The position numbers and the translations under genes were made by a program. From Cedecea davisae DSM 4568 (GTDB lineage Bacteria > Pseudomonadota > Gammaproteobacteria > Enterobacterales > Enterobacteriaceae): a DNA stretch of 64,000 nucleotides. The stretch covers positions 1,490,031 to 1,554,030 of the forward strand of contig NZ_KE161030.1 in assembly GCF_000412335.2 (NCBI RefSeq), written 5' to 3'. The notes under the pieces are model-generated. The model worked only from the letters and a program-made list of their open reading frames with translations, was not told the DNA's origin and searched no databases. Shown in pieces: positions 19,734-29,319 of the stretch (positions are counted from its first letter, which is position 1; each line of letters begins with the position of its first letter).

Positions 19734-20677
19734 TGCTTAACGATACCCGTTCACTTGCTAATGCGGCTTTTGACGCCAACTCGCTTAACGATTTAAAAGC
19801 GAAGGCCGGGAAAGATCCGAGCGGCAACCTGAAAGAAGTTGCCCACCAGGTGGAGGGGATGTTTGTTCAGATGATGTTGAAAAGCATGCGCGAGGCGCTG
19901 CCGAAAGACGGTATTTTCAGCAGCGAGTCCACGCGCATGTATACCAGCATGTACGACCAGCAAATAGCCCAGCAGCTCAGCGCTAAAGGGCTGGGGCTGG
20001 CCGATGCAATGGTTAAGCAGATGGCCGGTGAGCAGGCGGAACCTTCGGAAATGGCCGGACAGGTGCCGTTAAAGCTCGACCCGCAGACGATAACCAGCTA
20101 TCAAAATCAGACCCTGACGCAGCTTGTTCGTCAGGCGGTGCCGCGTGCGCCGTCTAATGAAGAGCCGATGAGCGGCGACAGCAAAGACTTCCTCGCCCAG
20201 CTCTCGCTTCCGGCGCGCCTGGCAAGTGAGGCGAGCGGCATTCCGCATCACCTGATTCTGGCGCAGGCCGCGCTGGAGTCCGGCTGGGGCCAGCGCCAGA
20301 TCCGCACCGAAAAAGGCGAGCCGAGCTTTAACCTGTTTGGGGTTAAAGCAACATCGGGCTGGAAAGGGCCGACCACCGAAATTACCACGACCGAGTTTGA
20401 AAACGGCGAGGCGAAAAAGGTGAAAGCCAAATTCCGCGTTTACAGCTCTTACCTTGAAGCACTTTCGGACTATGTTGGCCTGCTGAGTAAGAACCCACGC
20501 TATGCCGCAGTTGCGAATGCGGTATCGGCAGAGCAGGGCGCACAGGCGCTGCAAAACGCCGGTTATGCCACAGACCCGAACTATGCACGCAAGCTGACCG
20601 GAATGATCCAGCAGCTGAAATCCATGAGCGACAAAGTTTCAAAAGCCTACAACACTGATTTGTCAAATTTGTTCTGA
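19733..20677 (+). CDS. flgJ: Flagellar rod assembly protein / peptidoglycan hydrolase FlgJ
   Basis: 314-residue two-domain protein. Residues 1-100 form the rod-scaffold domain (QVEGMFVQMMLKSMREALPK). Residues about 150-310 form a glucosaminidase-type muramidase domain that clears peptidoglycan for the rod. The catalytic Glu is E182 in LAQAALESGWGQ, and the substrate cleft includes FNLFGVKA and YSSYLEALSDYVGLL. Start overlaps the flgI stop (TGATG), implying coupled translation. Confidence 0.96.
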   Translation: MLNDTRSLANAAFDANSLNDLKAKAGKDPSGNLKEVAHQVEGMFVQMMLKSMREALPKDGIFSSESTRMYTSMYDQQIAQQLSAKGLGLADAMVKQMAGEQAEPSEMAGQVPLKLDPQTITSYQNQTLTQLVRQAVPRAPSNEEPMSGDSKDFLAQLSLPARLASEASGIPHHLILAQAALESGWGQRQIRTEKGEPSFNLFGVKATSGWKGPTTEITTTEFENGEAKKVKAKFRVYSSYLEALSDYVGLLSKNPRYAAVANAVSAEQGAQALQNAGYATDPNYARKLTGMIQQLKSMSDKVSKAYNTDLSNLF

Positions 20678-20683
20678 TTAGAC

Positions 20684-20710
20684 TCAAGTCTGGCCGCCTG
20701 CTGCCGATAA
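20684..20710 (+). promoter_or_regulatory. Sigma-28 promoter of flgKL
   Basis: TCAA, 15 bases, GCCGATAA: a perfect FliA -10 with a -35 one base off TAAA, 42 bases upstream of flgK. It gives the hook-filament junction genes class 3 expression after hook completion. Confidence 0.9.
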
Positions 20711-20752
20711 TCATCAGCAGAACCTTTGACCACACGCTATTAAGGAACCTTC

Positions 20753-22411
20753 ATGTCCAGTAGCCTGATTAACAGCGCCATGAGTGGCCTGAATGCTGCC
20801 CAGGCGGCGTTAAGCACCGTGAGTAACAACATTTCTAACTATAATGTTAACGGCTATACCCGTCAGACCACCATCCTCGGGCAAAGCAGCAGCACCCTGG
20901 TTAACAATAATACCTATGTAGGTAATGGCGTGTATGTCAGCGGCGTGCAGCGCGAATATGATTCGTTCATCACCAACCAGCTGCGCGCGGCGCAAACGCA
21001 GAATAGCGGTCTGGCAACCCAGTACCAGCAGATGTCTAAAATTGACAATATTCTGTCCGGCACCACCAACTCACTGTCTAAAACCATGCAGGACTTCTTC
21101 TCCAGCCTGCAAACGCTGACCAGTAACGCCCAGGATCCTGCGGCTCGTCAGGCGGTTTTGGGCAAAGCAGATGGCCTGGTAAACCAGTTCAAAGTTACCG
21201 ACCAGTACCTGCGCGATCAGGACAAACAGGTTAACCTCGCCATCAGCAGCAGCGTAGACCAGATAAACACCTACGCTAAACAGATTGCTAACCTTAACGA
21301 CCAGATCTCTCGTCTTAAAGGCGTTGGCGGCGGTACGGCACCAAACGACCTGCTGGATCAGCGCGATCAACTGGTGAGCCAGCTCAACCAGGTTGTTGGC
21401 GTGGAAGTCAGCGTCCAGGACAGCGGCACCTACAATATTACTATCGCCAACGGCCTGAGCATTGTTCAGGGGACTACGGCGAATCAGCTTGCAGCGGTAA
21501 ATTCCAGCGCCGATCCTTCCCGCACCACGGTTGCTTTTGTTGACCCGGTTGCAGGCAATATGGAAATTCCGGAAGCACGGATCACGTCCGGCTCTCTGGG
21601 CGGAGTTATCGCCTTCCGTAGCCAGGACCTGGACAGTGCACGTAACCGTCTCGGACAGATGGCTCAGGCTTTTGCCAGCGCGTTCAACGCTCAGCACACT
21701 CAGGGCTATGATGCCAACGGCGACAAAGGCACCGACCTGTTCACCATCGGCGGACCTGCCGTACTGAGCAACAGCAAGAATACCGGTTCCGCCCAGCTGA
21801 CCCCAACGTTTGCCGACAGCACCAAAGTGCAGGCCAGCGATTACAAAATTGAGTTCGTGAATAACGCGTGGCAGGTTACCCGCCTGTCCGATAACGCAAC
21901 GATTAACCCGGGTTCAGCTACCGCACCAGACGGCAGCGTTAGCCTGAACTTTGATGGCCTGAAAGTGGGCGTTTCCGGCACGCCTGCCGCCAACGATAGC
22001 TTTATCGTGAAGCCCGTAGCTAATGTGGTCGGCGGCATGACGCTGGCGATTAAAGACGAAGCGAAACTGGCGCTGGCAAGCGACCCGACTTCCGGTAAGA
22101 GCGACAACCGCAATGCGCAGGCGATGCTCGATCTGCAAAACAAGAAGCAGATAGATGGCAATAAAACCTTTAACGATGCTTACGCTACTCTGGTGAGCGA
22201 CGTGGGTAACAAAACCGCCAGCCTGAAGGTGACCAGCACCACCCAGAATAACGTGGTTACGCAGCTGACCAAGCAGCAGCAGTCTATCTCCGGGGTTAAC
22301 CTCGACGAAGAGTACGGCAACCTGCAGCGTTATCAGCAATATTACCTGGCTAATGCTCAGGTTTTACAGACTGCGTCATCGCTGTTCGATGCGCTGCTTA
22401 ATATTCGCTAA
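20753..22411 (+). CDS. flgK: Flagellar hook-filament junction protein FlgK
   Basis: 552-residue HAP1, the first junction protein between hook and filament; a FlgN client. The N-terminal axial motif is MSGLNAAQAALSTVSNNISN followed by VNGYTRQTT. The C-terminus has the flagellin-like helix SGVNLDEEYGNLQRYQQYYL and ends ASSLFDALLNIR. The central domain (residues about 100-480) is the variable solvent-exposed part. It has its own sigma-28 promoter and is also reached by read-through from flgJ. Confidence 0.97.
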   Translation: MSSSLINSAMSGLNAAQAALSTVSNNISNYNVNGYTRQTTILGQSSSTLVNNNTYVGNGVYVSGVQREYDSFITNQLRAAQTQNSGLATQYQQMSKIDNILSGTTNSLSKTMQDFFSSLQTLTSNAQDPAARQAVLGKADGLVNQFKVTDQYLRDQDKQVNLAISSSVDQINTYAKQIANLNDQISRLKGVGGGTAPNDLLDQRDQLVSQLNQVVGVEVSVQDSGTYNITIANGLSIVQGTTANQLAAVNSSADPSRTTVAFVDPVAGNMEIPEARITSGSLGGVIAFRSQDLDSARNRLGQMAQAFASAFNAQHTQGYDANGDKGTDLFTIGGPAVLSNSKNTGSAQLTPTFADSTKVQASDYKIEFVNNAWQVTRLSDNATINPGSATAPDGSVSLNFDGLKVGVSGTPAANDSFIVKPVANVVGGMTLAIKDEAKLALASDPTSGKSDNRNAQAMLDLQNKKQIDGNKTFNDAYATLVSDVGNKTASLKVTSTTQNNVVTQLTKQQQSISGVNLDEEYGNLQRYQQYYLANAQVLQTASSLFDALLNIR

Positions 22412-22425
22412 CGGGGGCTAAAGCA

Positions 22426-23394
22426 ATGCGTATCAGTACCCAAATGATGTATGACCAGAACATGCGCGGCGTCAGCGACGCGCAGAGTTTATGGTTAGGT
22501 TACGGCGAACAGATGAGCAGCGGGCTACGCGTCAACAAGCCGTCTGACGACCCGATTGCCGCCTCTCAGGCGGTAGTGCTCTCCCAGGCTCAGGCGCAGA
22601 ACGATCAGTTCAAGCTGGCGCGGACTTTCGCCAACCAGAAAGTGTCTCTTGAAGAGAGCGTGCTGCAACAGGCGACGACTTCAATTGTGAGCGCCCAGGA
22701 AAGGATCGTTAATGCCGGTAACAGCGGCACGTTAAGCGATGACGACCGTGCGTCTCTGGCGACCGACCTTGAAGGTATTCGTAATCAGCTGATGAACCTT
22801 GCCAACAGTACCGACGGCAACGGTCGCTTTATTTTCGCCGGTTATAAAACCGAAGCGGAGCCTTTCACCGGAGCCGCCGGAAGCGTGACCTATAAAGGCG
22901 GAACGACCCCGATTACTCAGCAGGTTGATAGCGCACGTAATATGACTATTGGGCATACCGGTGATGAAGTCTTTAACCGTATTTCCAGCAACGCCACTCC
23001 TGAGCCGGACGGGTCACCGAGTGAAACCAACCTGTTTAATATGCTGGACTCCGCTATTAAGGCATTGAAAACGCCTGCGGCAGGGCTGGATGCAGCAGGG
23101 AAAAAAGCGCTTGATGATGTGGTAGCCAAAACCAACCGTGGCCTGGGTAACGCACTAAGCAACGTCTCTACCGTGCGTGCGGAGCTGGGTACTCAGCTTA
23201 ACGAGTTAAGCAAGCTTGACGATTTAGGCAATGAACGTGCGCTGGGGCAGACTGACCAGATGAGCCAGCTGGTAGGGGCGGACTGGACTTCCACCGTTTC
23301 TAACTATGTTCAGCAGCAGGCCGCCTTACAGGCAGCTTATAAAACCTTTAGCGATATGCAGGGCATGTCTCTGTTCCAGCTAAATAGCCGATAA
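22426..23394 (+). CDS. flgL: Flagellar hook-filament junction protein FlgL
   Basis: 322-residue HAP3, the second junction protein, structurally a short flagellin. Start MRISTQMMYDQNMRGVSDAQ, then SSGLRVNKPSDDPIAASQ, the flagellin N-terminal pattern, and C-terminal helix VSNYVQQQAALQAAYKTFSD. It lies 14 bp after flgK and closes the flg block with a strong terminator. Confidence 0.96.
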   Translation: MRISTQMMYDQNMRGVSDAQSLWLGYGEQMSSGLRVNKPSDDPIAASQAVVLSQAQAQNDQFKLARTFANQKVSLEESVLQQATTSIVSAQERIVNAGNSGTLSDDDRASLATDLEGIRNQLMNLANSTDGNGRFIFAGYKTEAEPFTGAAGSVTYKGGTTPITQQVDSARNMTIGHTGDEVFNRISSNATPEPDGSPSETNLFNMLDSAIKALKTPAAGLDAAGKKALDDVVAKTNRGLGNALSNVSTVRAELGTQLNELSKLDDLGNERALGQTDQMSQLVGADWTSTVSNYVQQQAALQAAYKTFSDMQGMSLFQLNSR

Positions 23395-23438
23395 GTTTTA
23401 CGATTTGGGCGCGCCATGAAACTGGGTGCGCCTTCTCT

Positions 23439-23471
23439 GCCCGCTTCCGCACCCCGGAGCGGGCTTTTTTT
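23439..23471 (+). terminator. flgKL terminator
   Basis: GC-rich stem (gcccgct.ccg / cgg.agcgggc) with loop, followed by seven T, 45 bases after the flgL stop. Confidence 0.88.
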
Positions 23472-23485
23472 ATCTTGAAGGCCGG

Positions 23486-23668
23486 TTACCAGCCGCAGAC
23501 GTCGTGCTCATTTTCCGTATCGTAGGCGCGTACGGTATTCACCAGATCCTTTACGACCTCGGCGGCAACGTCCGGTATCAGCAGCGTCATCGGCGCTTCT
23601 GTCTCGTAATCTACGGAAACGCCGTTGCTGTTGTTGGTCACGGTGACGGTATAAGTTGCCTTGCCCAT
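23486..23668 (-). CDS. yoaG: DUF1869 protein YoaG
   Basis: 60-residue protein almost identical, as I recall it, to E. coli YoaG (start MGKATYTVTVTNNSNGVSVD, end NEHDVCGW), a small dimeric beta-sheet protein of unknown role. In E. coli, yeaR-yoaG is one operon induced by nitrate through NarL and by nitric oxide through NsrR. Here it is the third gene after two yeaR copies, with a two-base gap, and the operon sits between flgL and rne rather than in its E. coli place. Confidence 0.9.
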   Translation of the reverse strand: MGKATYTVTVTNNSNGVSVDYETEAPMTLLIPDVAAEVVKDLVNTVRAYDTENEHDVCGW

Positions 23669-23670
23669 GA

Positions 23671-24030
23671 TTAGCCCTTATGAGTATTGACGACTTTACC
23701 CAGGCCTGCGCCTTCCAGGGCCGCATCCGGCGCGGCGAAAAAGTCGATATTGAAATAAGTGTCTTCGGTTAACAGTTCAATGCGATGCCATTTCTGCGGC
23801 GGGGAAATGCCGAAGGTTCCTGCCTCAATGACGATTTCCATATCCGGCTGCGTAGCTTCTGCGTCCGGGAAACCGAAATATTTCACCGCGCCTTTCATCA
23901 CCGAGAGCCTGCCATAGACGCCAGCTTTTGTGTTGTGGTGGGTGAACAGCGCCTGAGGGGCAGTATCTTTAGTCCAGAACGGCGTGGAGCGGGTGTGAAG
24001 ATAGCTTTGCGGGATAATGTTCATATTCAT
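23671..24030 (-). CDS. DUF1971 cupin-like protein, second YeaR copy
   Basis: 119-residue DUF1971 protein, paralogue of the upstream yeaR. Shared blocks are HTRSTPFWTKDTAP, GVYGRLSVMKG, PPQKWHRIELLTEDTYFNID. The fold is a small cupin barrel like the C-terminal region of some tellurite-resistance TehB proteins; no reaction is known. It is 11 residues longer at the C-terminus (GAGLGKVVNTHKG) than the first copy. In total length and this tail it resembles E. coli YeaR more, while the body of the other copy is closer. Eight-base gap from the first copy, two from yoaG. Confidence 0.85.
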   Translation of the reverse strand: MNMNIIPQSYLHTRSTPFWTKDTAPQALFTHHNTKAGVYGRLSVMKGAVKYFGFPDAEATQPDMEIVIEAGTFGISPPQKWHRIELLTEDTYFNIDFFAAPDAALEGAGLGKVVNTHKG

Positions 24031-24038
24031 TCCTCTGA

Positions 24039-24365
24039 CTACATAGACCGGAGTACATCCGGGGACACGAAGAAATCGATGTTAAACAACGCATCGTCGG
24101 TCATCAGCTCGATGTGATGCCACTTTTCCGGTGGAAACACGCCGAAATGCCCGGCGTTAATAATCAGTTCCGTTTCCGGCTCGGGAGCGTGTTCATCGGC
24201 GAAGCCCAGGTAGCGAACTTGCCCGCGCATCACGCTGAGGCGAGGGTAGACGCCCTGGCGGGTGCCTTTATCGAGATGGCGCTGAAACAGTCCGGCGGGC
24301 GCGGTGTCTTTGTCCCAGAAGGGGGAGGAGCGGGTATGGATGCAGTTTGGTGGAATTCGCAGCAT
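24039..24365 (-). CDS. yeaR: DUF1971 cupin-like protein YeaR
   Basis: 108-residue DUF1971 protein and first gene of the operon. It has the family blocks HTRSSPFWDKDTAPAGLFQ, HLDKGTRQGVYPRLSVM and FPPEKWHHIELMTDDALFNI. It is like E. coli YeaR but ends soon after FFVSPDVL. GAGGAGA lies upstream of the ATG. The promoter region carries a near-consensus NsrR site and a NarL-type heptamer, so induction by nitric oxide and nitrate is likely, as in E. coli. YeaR function is unproven; tellurite or nitrosative defence is only suggested. Confidence 0.87.
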   Translation of the reverse strand: MLRIPPNCIHTRSSPFWDKDTAPAGLFQRHLDKGTRQGVYPRLSVMRGQVRYLGFADEHAPEPETELIINAGHFGVFPPEKWHHIELMTDDALFNIDFFVSPDVLRSM

Positions 24366-24429
24366 GAGATTTTCTCCTCATCTTGTGCTGCAGGTATTAA
24401 ATCACGCGGGTGGAAAGCGGGTTTGACAT

Positions 24430-24452
24430 AAAGTGCATTTTAAATGCATCTT
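24430..24452 (-). promoter_or_regulatory. NsrR operator of the yeaR-yoaG operon
   Basis: Inverted repeat of two 11-bp halves, AAAGTGCATTT and AAATGCATCTT, separated by one base. It matches the NsrR consensus AANATGCATTT-N-AAATGCATNTT at all but one defined position. It lies 65-87 bases upstream of yeaR. Confidence 0.85.
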
Positions 24453-24454
24453 TA

Positions 24455-24461
24455 ATGGGTA
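24455..24461 (-). promoter_or_regulatory. NarL heptamer-like site
   Basis: Minus-strand TACCCAT fits the NarL heptamer TACYNMT and directly abuts the NsrR site. E. coli yeaR has a NarL 7-2-7 site here; the second heptamer is not clear in this sequence. Confidence 0.45.
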
Positions 24462-24499
24462 GAAGATTACTCCCTTTTAATTAGCCCACTGCAGGCAAT

Positions 24500-24527
24500 A
24501 AAAAAGCCGGTCATTTGACCGGCTTTT
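24500..24527 (-). terminator. rne terminator
   Basis: Twelve-bp stem aaaagccggtca / tgaccggctttt with a 2-nt loop (probably opened to 4), ending in six T on the minus strand, 18 bases after the rne stop. Confidence 0.88.
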
Positions 24528-24544
24528 GGCATTACGCTTGAGGG

Positions 24545-27500
24545 TTACTCGGCGCTTTGCGGGCGAGTAGCCGGGGCGGTTGCCTGGTGGCTGGCGCTGT
24601 GGCCGCCGGCAGAACCTTTACCGCTGAACTCGAAGTCAGGGCGAACCCAGTCGCTCTGGCGTGGCGCTTCAGGCGTATAATCCGGAGCCGGCGCGCGGGT
24701 CATCGGAGAAGACGCCACGACAGCGGCAACAGCAGGTTCAGCCTTCACGACTGGCTTAGCCGGTGCAGCTTCTACAGTCGGTTTGGCTTCTTCAACTACC
24801 GCGGCCGGAGCTTCAACAACGGGCTCAACTACGGCTTCCTGAACGGCCGCCGGGGCTGGTTCAGCAACTTCCGCCGCCTGAGAGACTACAGGCTCAGCTT
24901 CTTCCTGTACGGGTTCAGCTTGCTCAGCAATCTCTTCGGCTACGGTTTCGTCTTCGGCAGCAATCAGCTGTGGCTGTTCGCTAACCGGGGCTTCAATCAC
25001 TTCCGGGTGAGAGGTTTCAACCGGCGCGCTTTCAACCACGACTTCTTCAGCTTTAACAGGTTCTACAACCTGAACTTCAGCCACCGGAGCTGCCGCTTCG
25101 GCTACCGGAGTGTACGGAGCGTCTTCATGAGCCTGGAAGACTTCATCCTGAGCGACCTGGTCCTGCGGGCGGGCAATCGGATAAGTGATAAACACTTTGC
25201 CGGAAGCCAGCTCAGGAGAGGCACAGGCGCTTGCCAGCGGCATTGGAGACACTGCCGGGTAGCGCTCGTCTCGGTAGCGGCGACGGCGCTGGCCGCTCAC
25301 GCGCAGGTGGCGAGGGGAACGGCGTGAACGGCGCGGCATGCCGGCAGTTTCACGGTTATCCGCGCCGTCATCCTGCTGTTCGGCAGAAACCGGAGCGTCA
25401 ACCACGGCCGGAAGCGGGATAGTTGCCAGTTCGGTGCTCGCCTCTTGAACCTTAGCTTCTTCCGCTGCCGGAGCGACTTCGGATTCAAAGCGTACTTTCT
25501 GGGTCAGCTGGCGCGGTTTGCGACGCTGCATCACCTGGGTACGTTCTTCCTGCTCGGCTTCAGGCTCGACGGCAACGTCGCGCTGCAACTCTTTCACTTC
25601 CTGCTGCGCCTGACGTTTATCGTCAGAACGGCGGCGGTTGCGTTCGCGGCGTGGCTGCTGTTCGTCACGGGACTTCGGCTGCTTCTCGGTTTCTTCAACC
25701 GCGCTTACGTTCTGGCGAACTTCACGGGTTTCCGCATTCTGCTGCTGTCCGTTACGGCGGTTACGGCGGTTATCATCACGGCCTTCACGCGGCTCGCGAG
25801 CTTCACGCCCTTCGCTGTTGCGGTTATCACGGCCTTCACGGTTATCGCGATCGCGGTTGTTACGGTCGCCACGCTCATTACGCTCGCCGCGGTCACGGCG
25901 GTTGTTGTTCTGGCGACGGTTGTTGCGGCGATCCTGACGCTGGGCATCGGTCGCTGCGGTTTTCTCTTCTTCTTTAACTTCTTTTACCGGGGCTGCGGTT
26001 TCATCACCGGCAAACAGTTTTTTCAGCGCGGAGAAGAAGCGGCTAACCAGGCCTGGCTGAGCTTCAGCATTGGCTTTCGGCTGAGCGGCTGGTGCGGCCT
26101 TCACGGCAGCGGCTGGTTTAGCCGCAGCGGATTCTTCCGGCACCGGCGGAACTTCTGGCATCACGAAGGTTGCCAGAGCAGGCTGTTCAGGGCGTTTACG
26201 CTCGGCGAACTCTTCTTCGGACGGCATCGCCATCTCTTCTTCATGCAGCTTAGGCAGCATGTAGCTGAGGGTATGAGTCTCTTCGCCTTTGCGCACGCGC
26301 AGTACGGAATAGTGCGGGGTTTCCATCTGGTCGTTTGGCACGATGATGGCTTTCACGCCGCCCTGGCGTTTTTCAATCGCGCTTACCGCATCACGTTTTT
26401 CGTTCAGCAAGTAAGAGGCAATCGGCACGGGCACGATGGCGTGAACTTCTTTGGTGTTCTCCTTCAGCGCTTCTTCTTCAATCAGACGCAGGATGGAGAG
26501 CGACAGAGATTCGTTATCGCGAACGGTGCCGGTACCGCTACAGCGCGGGCAGACGTGGTGGCTGGACTCGCCCAGCGACGGGCTAAGGCGCTGACGCGAC
26601 ATTTCCAGCAGGCCAAAACGAGAGATATGGCTTATCTGGATACGCGCTCTGTCCTGGCGAACGGCTTCGCGCAGACGGTTTTCAACCGCACGCTGGTGGC
26701 GAACCGGCGTCATGTCGATGAAGTCGATAACGATCAGGCCACCGAGGTCGCGCAGGCGCAGCTGGCGAGCAATTTCATCGGCTGCTTCAAGGTTGGTATT
26801 GAACGCAGTTTCTTCGATATCGCCGCCGCGGGTTGCTCGCGCGGAGTTGATGTCGATGGCGGTCAGCGCTTCGGTAGAGTCGATAACAATCGACCCGCCG
26901 GACGGCAGACGGACTTCACGCTGGAAGGCGGACTCAATCTGCGACTCAATCTGATAGTGGCTGAACAGCGGGATTTCACCGGTGTAGAGCTTAATTTTGC
27001 TGCTGAAATCCGGACGACCCAGCGCGGCGATGTGCTGGCGAGCCAGTTCGAGGACTTTCGGGTTATCGATCAGGATTTCGCCGATGTCCTGGCGCAGATA
27101 GTCGCGGAAGGCACGAACAATAACGTTGCTTTCCTGGTGGATCAGGAACGGAGCAGGGCGGTTTTCTGCCGCTTTCTGGATAGCTTCCCAGTGCTTCAGG
27201 CGGAAGCTCAGGTCCCACTGCAGCGCCTCGGCGGATTTACCCACGCCGGCGGTACGCACGATAAGACCCATGCCGTCCGGCAGCTCCAGCGAGGAGAGGG
27301 CTTCTTTTAATTCGGTACGGTCGTCACCTTCGATACGCCGTGAAATACCGCCGGCGCGAGGGTTGTTTGGCATCAGAACCAGGTAGCTACCCGCGAGGCT
27401 GATAAAGGTGGTTAATGCCGCGCCTTTATTGCCGCGCTCTTCTTTATCAATCTGAACAATAACTTCCTGGCCTTCACGCAGCACGTCTTTAATATTCGGA

Positions 27501-27760
27501 CGGCCATGAGAGGAATAGTTGGACGGGAAGTATTCGCGAGCGATTTCTTTCAGAGGAAGGAAACCGTGTCTTTCTGCGCCGTAATCAACAAACGCCGCTT
27601 CCAGACTTGGTTCAATACGGGTGATTTTGCCTTTATAGATGTTCGCTTTTTTCTGTTCGTGTCCAGGGCTTTCGATATCCAGATCGTACAGGCGCTGCCC
27701 ATCTACAAGGGCGACACGCAACTCTTCTTGCTGAGTTGCGTTGATTAGCATTCTTTTCAT
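24545..27760 (-). CDS. rne: Ribonuclease E
   Basis: 1071-residue endoribonuclease, scaffold of the RNA degradosome and processor of rRNA, tRNA and sRNA targets. The catalytic half follows E. coli residue for residue: S1 domain about 36-120, DNase I-like site with Mg-binding D303 and D346, and Zn-link CPRCSGTG with C404 and C407. The C-terminal half is disordered: an amphipathic membrane anchor ([20 protein letters not shown], about 566-585), an Arg/Asn-rich RNA-binding stretch, an enolase-site-like [20 protein letters not shown], and a PNPase-binding tail [19 protein letters not shown]. All degradosome contacts therefore appear kept. Confidence 0.97.
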   Translation of the reverse strand: MKRMLINATQQEELRVALVDGQRLYDLDIESPGHEQKKANIYKGKITRIEPSLEAAFVDYGAERHGFLPLKEIAREYFPSNYSSHGRPNIKDVLREGQEVIVQIDKEERGNKGAALTTFISLAGSYLVLMPNNPRAGGISRRIEGDDRTELKEALSSLELPDGMGLIVRTAGVGKSAEALQWDLSFRLKHWEAIQKAAENRPAPFLIHQESNVIVRAFRDYLRQDIGEILIDNPKVLELARQHIAALGRPDFSSKIKLYTGEIPLFSHYQIESQIESAFQREVRLPSGGSIVIDSTEALTAIDINSARATRGGDIEETAFNTNLEAADEIARQLRLRDLGGLIVIDFIDMTPVRHQRAVENRLREAVRQDRARIQISHISRFGLLEMSRQRLSPSLGESSHHVCPRCSGTGTVRDNESLSLSILRLIEEEALKENTKEVHAIVPVPIASYLLNEKRDAVSAIEKRQGGVKAIIVPNDQMETPHYSVLRVRKGEETHTLSYMLPKLHEEEMAMPSEEEFAERKRPEQPALATFVMPEVPPVPEESAAAKPAAAVKAAPAAQPKANAEAQPGLVSRFFSALKKLFAGDETAAPVKEVKEEEKTAATDAQRQDRRNNRRQNNNRRDRGERNERGDRNNRDRDNREGRDNRNSEGREAREPREGRDDNRRNRRNGQQQNAETREVRQNVSAVEETEKQPKSRDEQQPRRERNRRRSDDKRQAQQEVKELQRDVAVEPEAEQEERTQVMQRRKPRQLTQKVRFESEVAPAAEEAKVQEASTELATIPLPAVVDAPVSAEQQDDGADNRETAGMPRRSRRSPRHLRVSGQRRRRYRDERYPAVSPMPLASACASPELASGKVFITYPIARPQDQVAQDEVFQAHEDAPYTPVAEAAAPVAEVQVVEPVKAEEVVVESAPVETSHPEVIEAPVSEQPQLIAAEDETVAEEIAEQAEPVQEEAEPVVSQAAEVAEPAPAAVQEAVVEPVVEAPAAVVEEAKPTVEAAPAKPVVKAEPAVAAVVASSPMTRAPAPDYTPEAPRQSDWVRPDFEFSGKGSAGGHSASHQATAPATRPQSAE

Positions 27761-28121
27761 CGTAACTTACTCATTATTCTTACATTGGCGACAGAGCTGC
27801 GGACATGGTAACGCTAACCGGGAGTGAACCGATGGCCTCGTGACTAAACGCGTAGTCGCCAACCTCACGGTTGTCGCTGGCTGAGAGGCGCAAAGTGTCG
27901 GTTGCCTGTATTTCATACGGGAATACAGCGCAATTATCGTGGGAATAACCTCAGAATATTTCTTAAAAGTTGATTCCATTTTACCGGTCAGGCTGCAACC
28001 CGCAGCCCGCTAACTGCCTGAAAGTACAATACGTCTTACGCCATTGCTGCGTGGATGAACGTTCAGGCAAAATTGGTCTTTCCGCAAATTTTCTTGTTCT
28101 AACAAGTTTCAACACGGAAAA
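27761..28121 (-). ncRNA. rne 5' untranslated autoregulatory leader
   Basis: Long non-coding leader of rne. The promoter at 28129-28158 predicts a transcript start near 28121, giving a 361-nt leader, the length known for E. coli rne P1. It contains the conserved segment with CCGTGAGGTTGGCGACTACG (hp2 region of the rne5 RNA family), through which RNase E cleaves and controls its own mRNA. Exact helices were not folded. Confidence 0.7.
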
Positions 28122-28128
28122 CGGCAAC

Positions 28129-28158
28129 ATTATTCCACTGCTACGCTTGTTATAGCAA
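28129..28158 (-). promoter_or_regulatory. rne promoter (P1-like)
   Basis: Minus strand TTGCTA, 18 bases, AATAAT. It is placed so that the leader matches the 361 nt of E. coli rne P1. The 28159-28331 stretch on its other side must carry the divergent rluC promoter, which I cannot fix. Confidence 0.55.
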
Positions 28159-28331
28159 GATGACTTTTGCTATTAGTGCCCTGTTTCTTACAGTTTTTTA
28201 ACCCACGTTTTGACTCTGGTACGGCTAACGAGGCAAACGCTGGCGCAAACGGTTTAAAACAGGACAGATTGTCAGTTAAGCACATAAAAATGAGTGGCGC
28301 TACGCGCGTGGGCTATTTAGAATCGCCGACC

Positions 28332-29285
28332 ATGAAAACAGAGACTCCTTCAGTAAAAATCGTTGCTATTTCCGCCGATGAGGCCGGGCAACGTATCGAT
28401 AACTTTTTGCTCGCCCGCCTGAAAGGCGTGCCAAAAAGTATGATTTATCGCATCGTGCGTAAAGGTGAGGTGCGGGTAAACAAAAAACGCATCAAGCCCG
28501 AGTACAAACTTGAAGCCGGTGACGAAGTGCGTATCCCGCCGGTGCGCGTGGCCGAGCGTGAAGAAGAGGCCGTTTCCCCGCATCTGCAAAAAGTGGCGGC
28601 GCTGACCGATGCCATCCTTTATGAAGATGACCATATTCTGGTGCTCAACAAACCGTCCGGCACCGCAGTACACGGCGGCAGCGGCCTGAGCTTTGGCGTT
28701 ATTGAAGGGCTGCGCGCCCTGCGCCCGGAAGCCCGCTTCCTCGAGCTGGTGCACCGCCTTGACCGCGATACATCCGGCGTTCTGCTGGTCGCCAAAAAAC
28801 GCTCTGCGCTGCGTTCTTTGCATGAGCAATTGCGTGAGAAGGGGATGCAGAAAGACTATCTGGCGCTGGTTCGCGGGCAGTGGCAGTCCCACGTTAAAGC
28901 CGTGCAGGCTCCGCTGCTGAAAAATATTCTGCAAAGCGGGGAGCGCATTGTGCGGGTGAACAGCGAGGGGAAACCTTCAGAAACGCGCTTTAAAGTAGAA
29001 GAGCGCTATGAGTTCGCGACCCTGATGCGCTGTAGCCCGATTACCGGCCGTACCCACCAGATCCGCGTCCACACGCTGCACGCCGGGCATCCTATTGCCT
29101 TTGACGATCGCTACGGCGACCGTGAGTTTGATAAACAGCTGGCGGGAACCGGCCTTAACCGTCTGTTCCTGCACGCCGCCGCGCTGAAGTTTACCCATCC
29201 GAATACCGGCGAGGTGATTCGTATTGAGGCGCCGCTGGACGACCAGCTTAAGCGCTGCCTCACGGTATTACGCAACGCTAAGTAA
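28332..29285 (+). CDS. rluC: 23S rRNA pseudouridine(955/2504/2580) synthase RluC
   Basis: 317-residue pseudouridine synthase of the RluA family (E. coli 319). N-terminal S4 RNA-binding domain (QRIDNFLLARLKGVPKSMIY, KGEVRVNKKRIKPEYKLEAGD), then catalytic core with D144 in VHRLDRDTSGVLL and the GRTHQIRVH motif. The start MKTETPSVKI is chosen by homology; the frame stays open for 55 more codons upstream but shows no family sequence there. It is divergent from rne across the rne leader and ends with a good terminator. Confidence 0.95.
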   Translation: MKTETPSVKIVAISADEAGQRIDNFLLARLKGVPKSMIYRIVRKGEVRVNKKRIKPEYKLEAGDEVRIPPVRVAEREEEAVSPHLQKVAALTDAILYEDDHILVLNKPSGTAVHGGSGLSFGVIEGLRALRPEARFLELVHRLDRDTSGVLLVAKKRSALRSLHEQLREKGMQKDYLALVRGQWQSHVKAVQAPLLKNILQSGERIVRVNSEGKPSETRFKVEERYEFATLMRCSPITGRTHQIRVHTLHAGHPIAFDDRYGDREFDKQLAGTGLNRLFLHAAALKFTHPNTGEVIRIEAPLDDQLKRCLTVLRNAK

Positions 29286-29292
29286 AGTTTAA

Positions 29293-29317
29293 CGCTCCGC
29301 CCCGGCGGAGCGTTTTT
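29293..29317 (+). terminator. rluC terminator
   Basis: Stem cgctccgc / gcggagcg with a 4-nt loop and five T, 8 bases after the rluC stop; convergent yceF ends just beyond it. Confidence 0.85.
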
Positions 29318-29319
29318 GT

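Noticed and set aside
23401..23430. cgcgcc-containing palindrome just before the flgL terminator
   Set aside because: Short imperfect pairing with no T run; the stronger hairpin at 23439-23471 explains termination.
25445..27310. 621-codon open frame on the plus strand opposite rne
   Set aside because: It lies antisense to the conserved catalytic and RNA-binding coding sequence of rne, shows low-complexity translation, has no ribosome-binding site and resembles no family. It is a by-product of rne codon usage.
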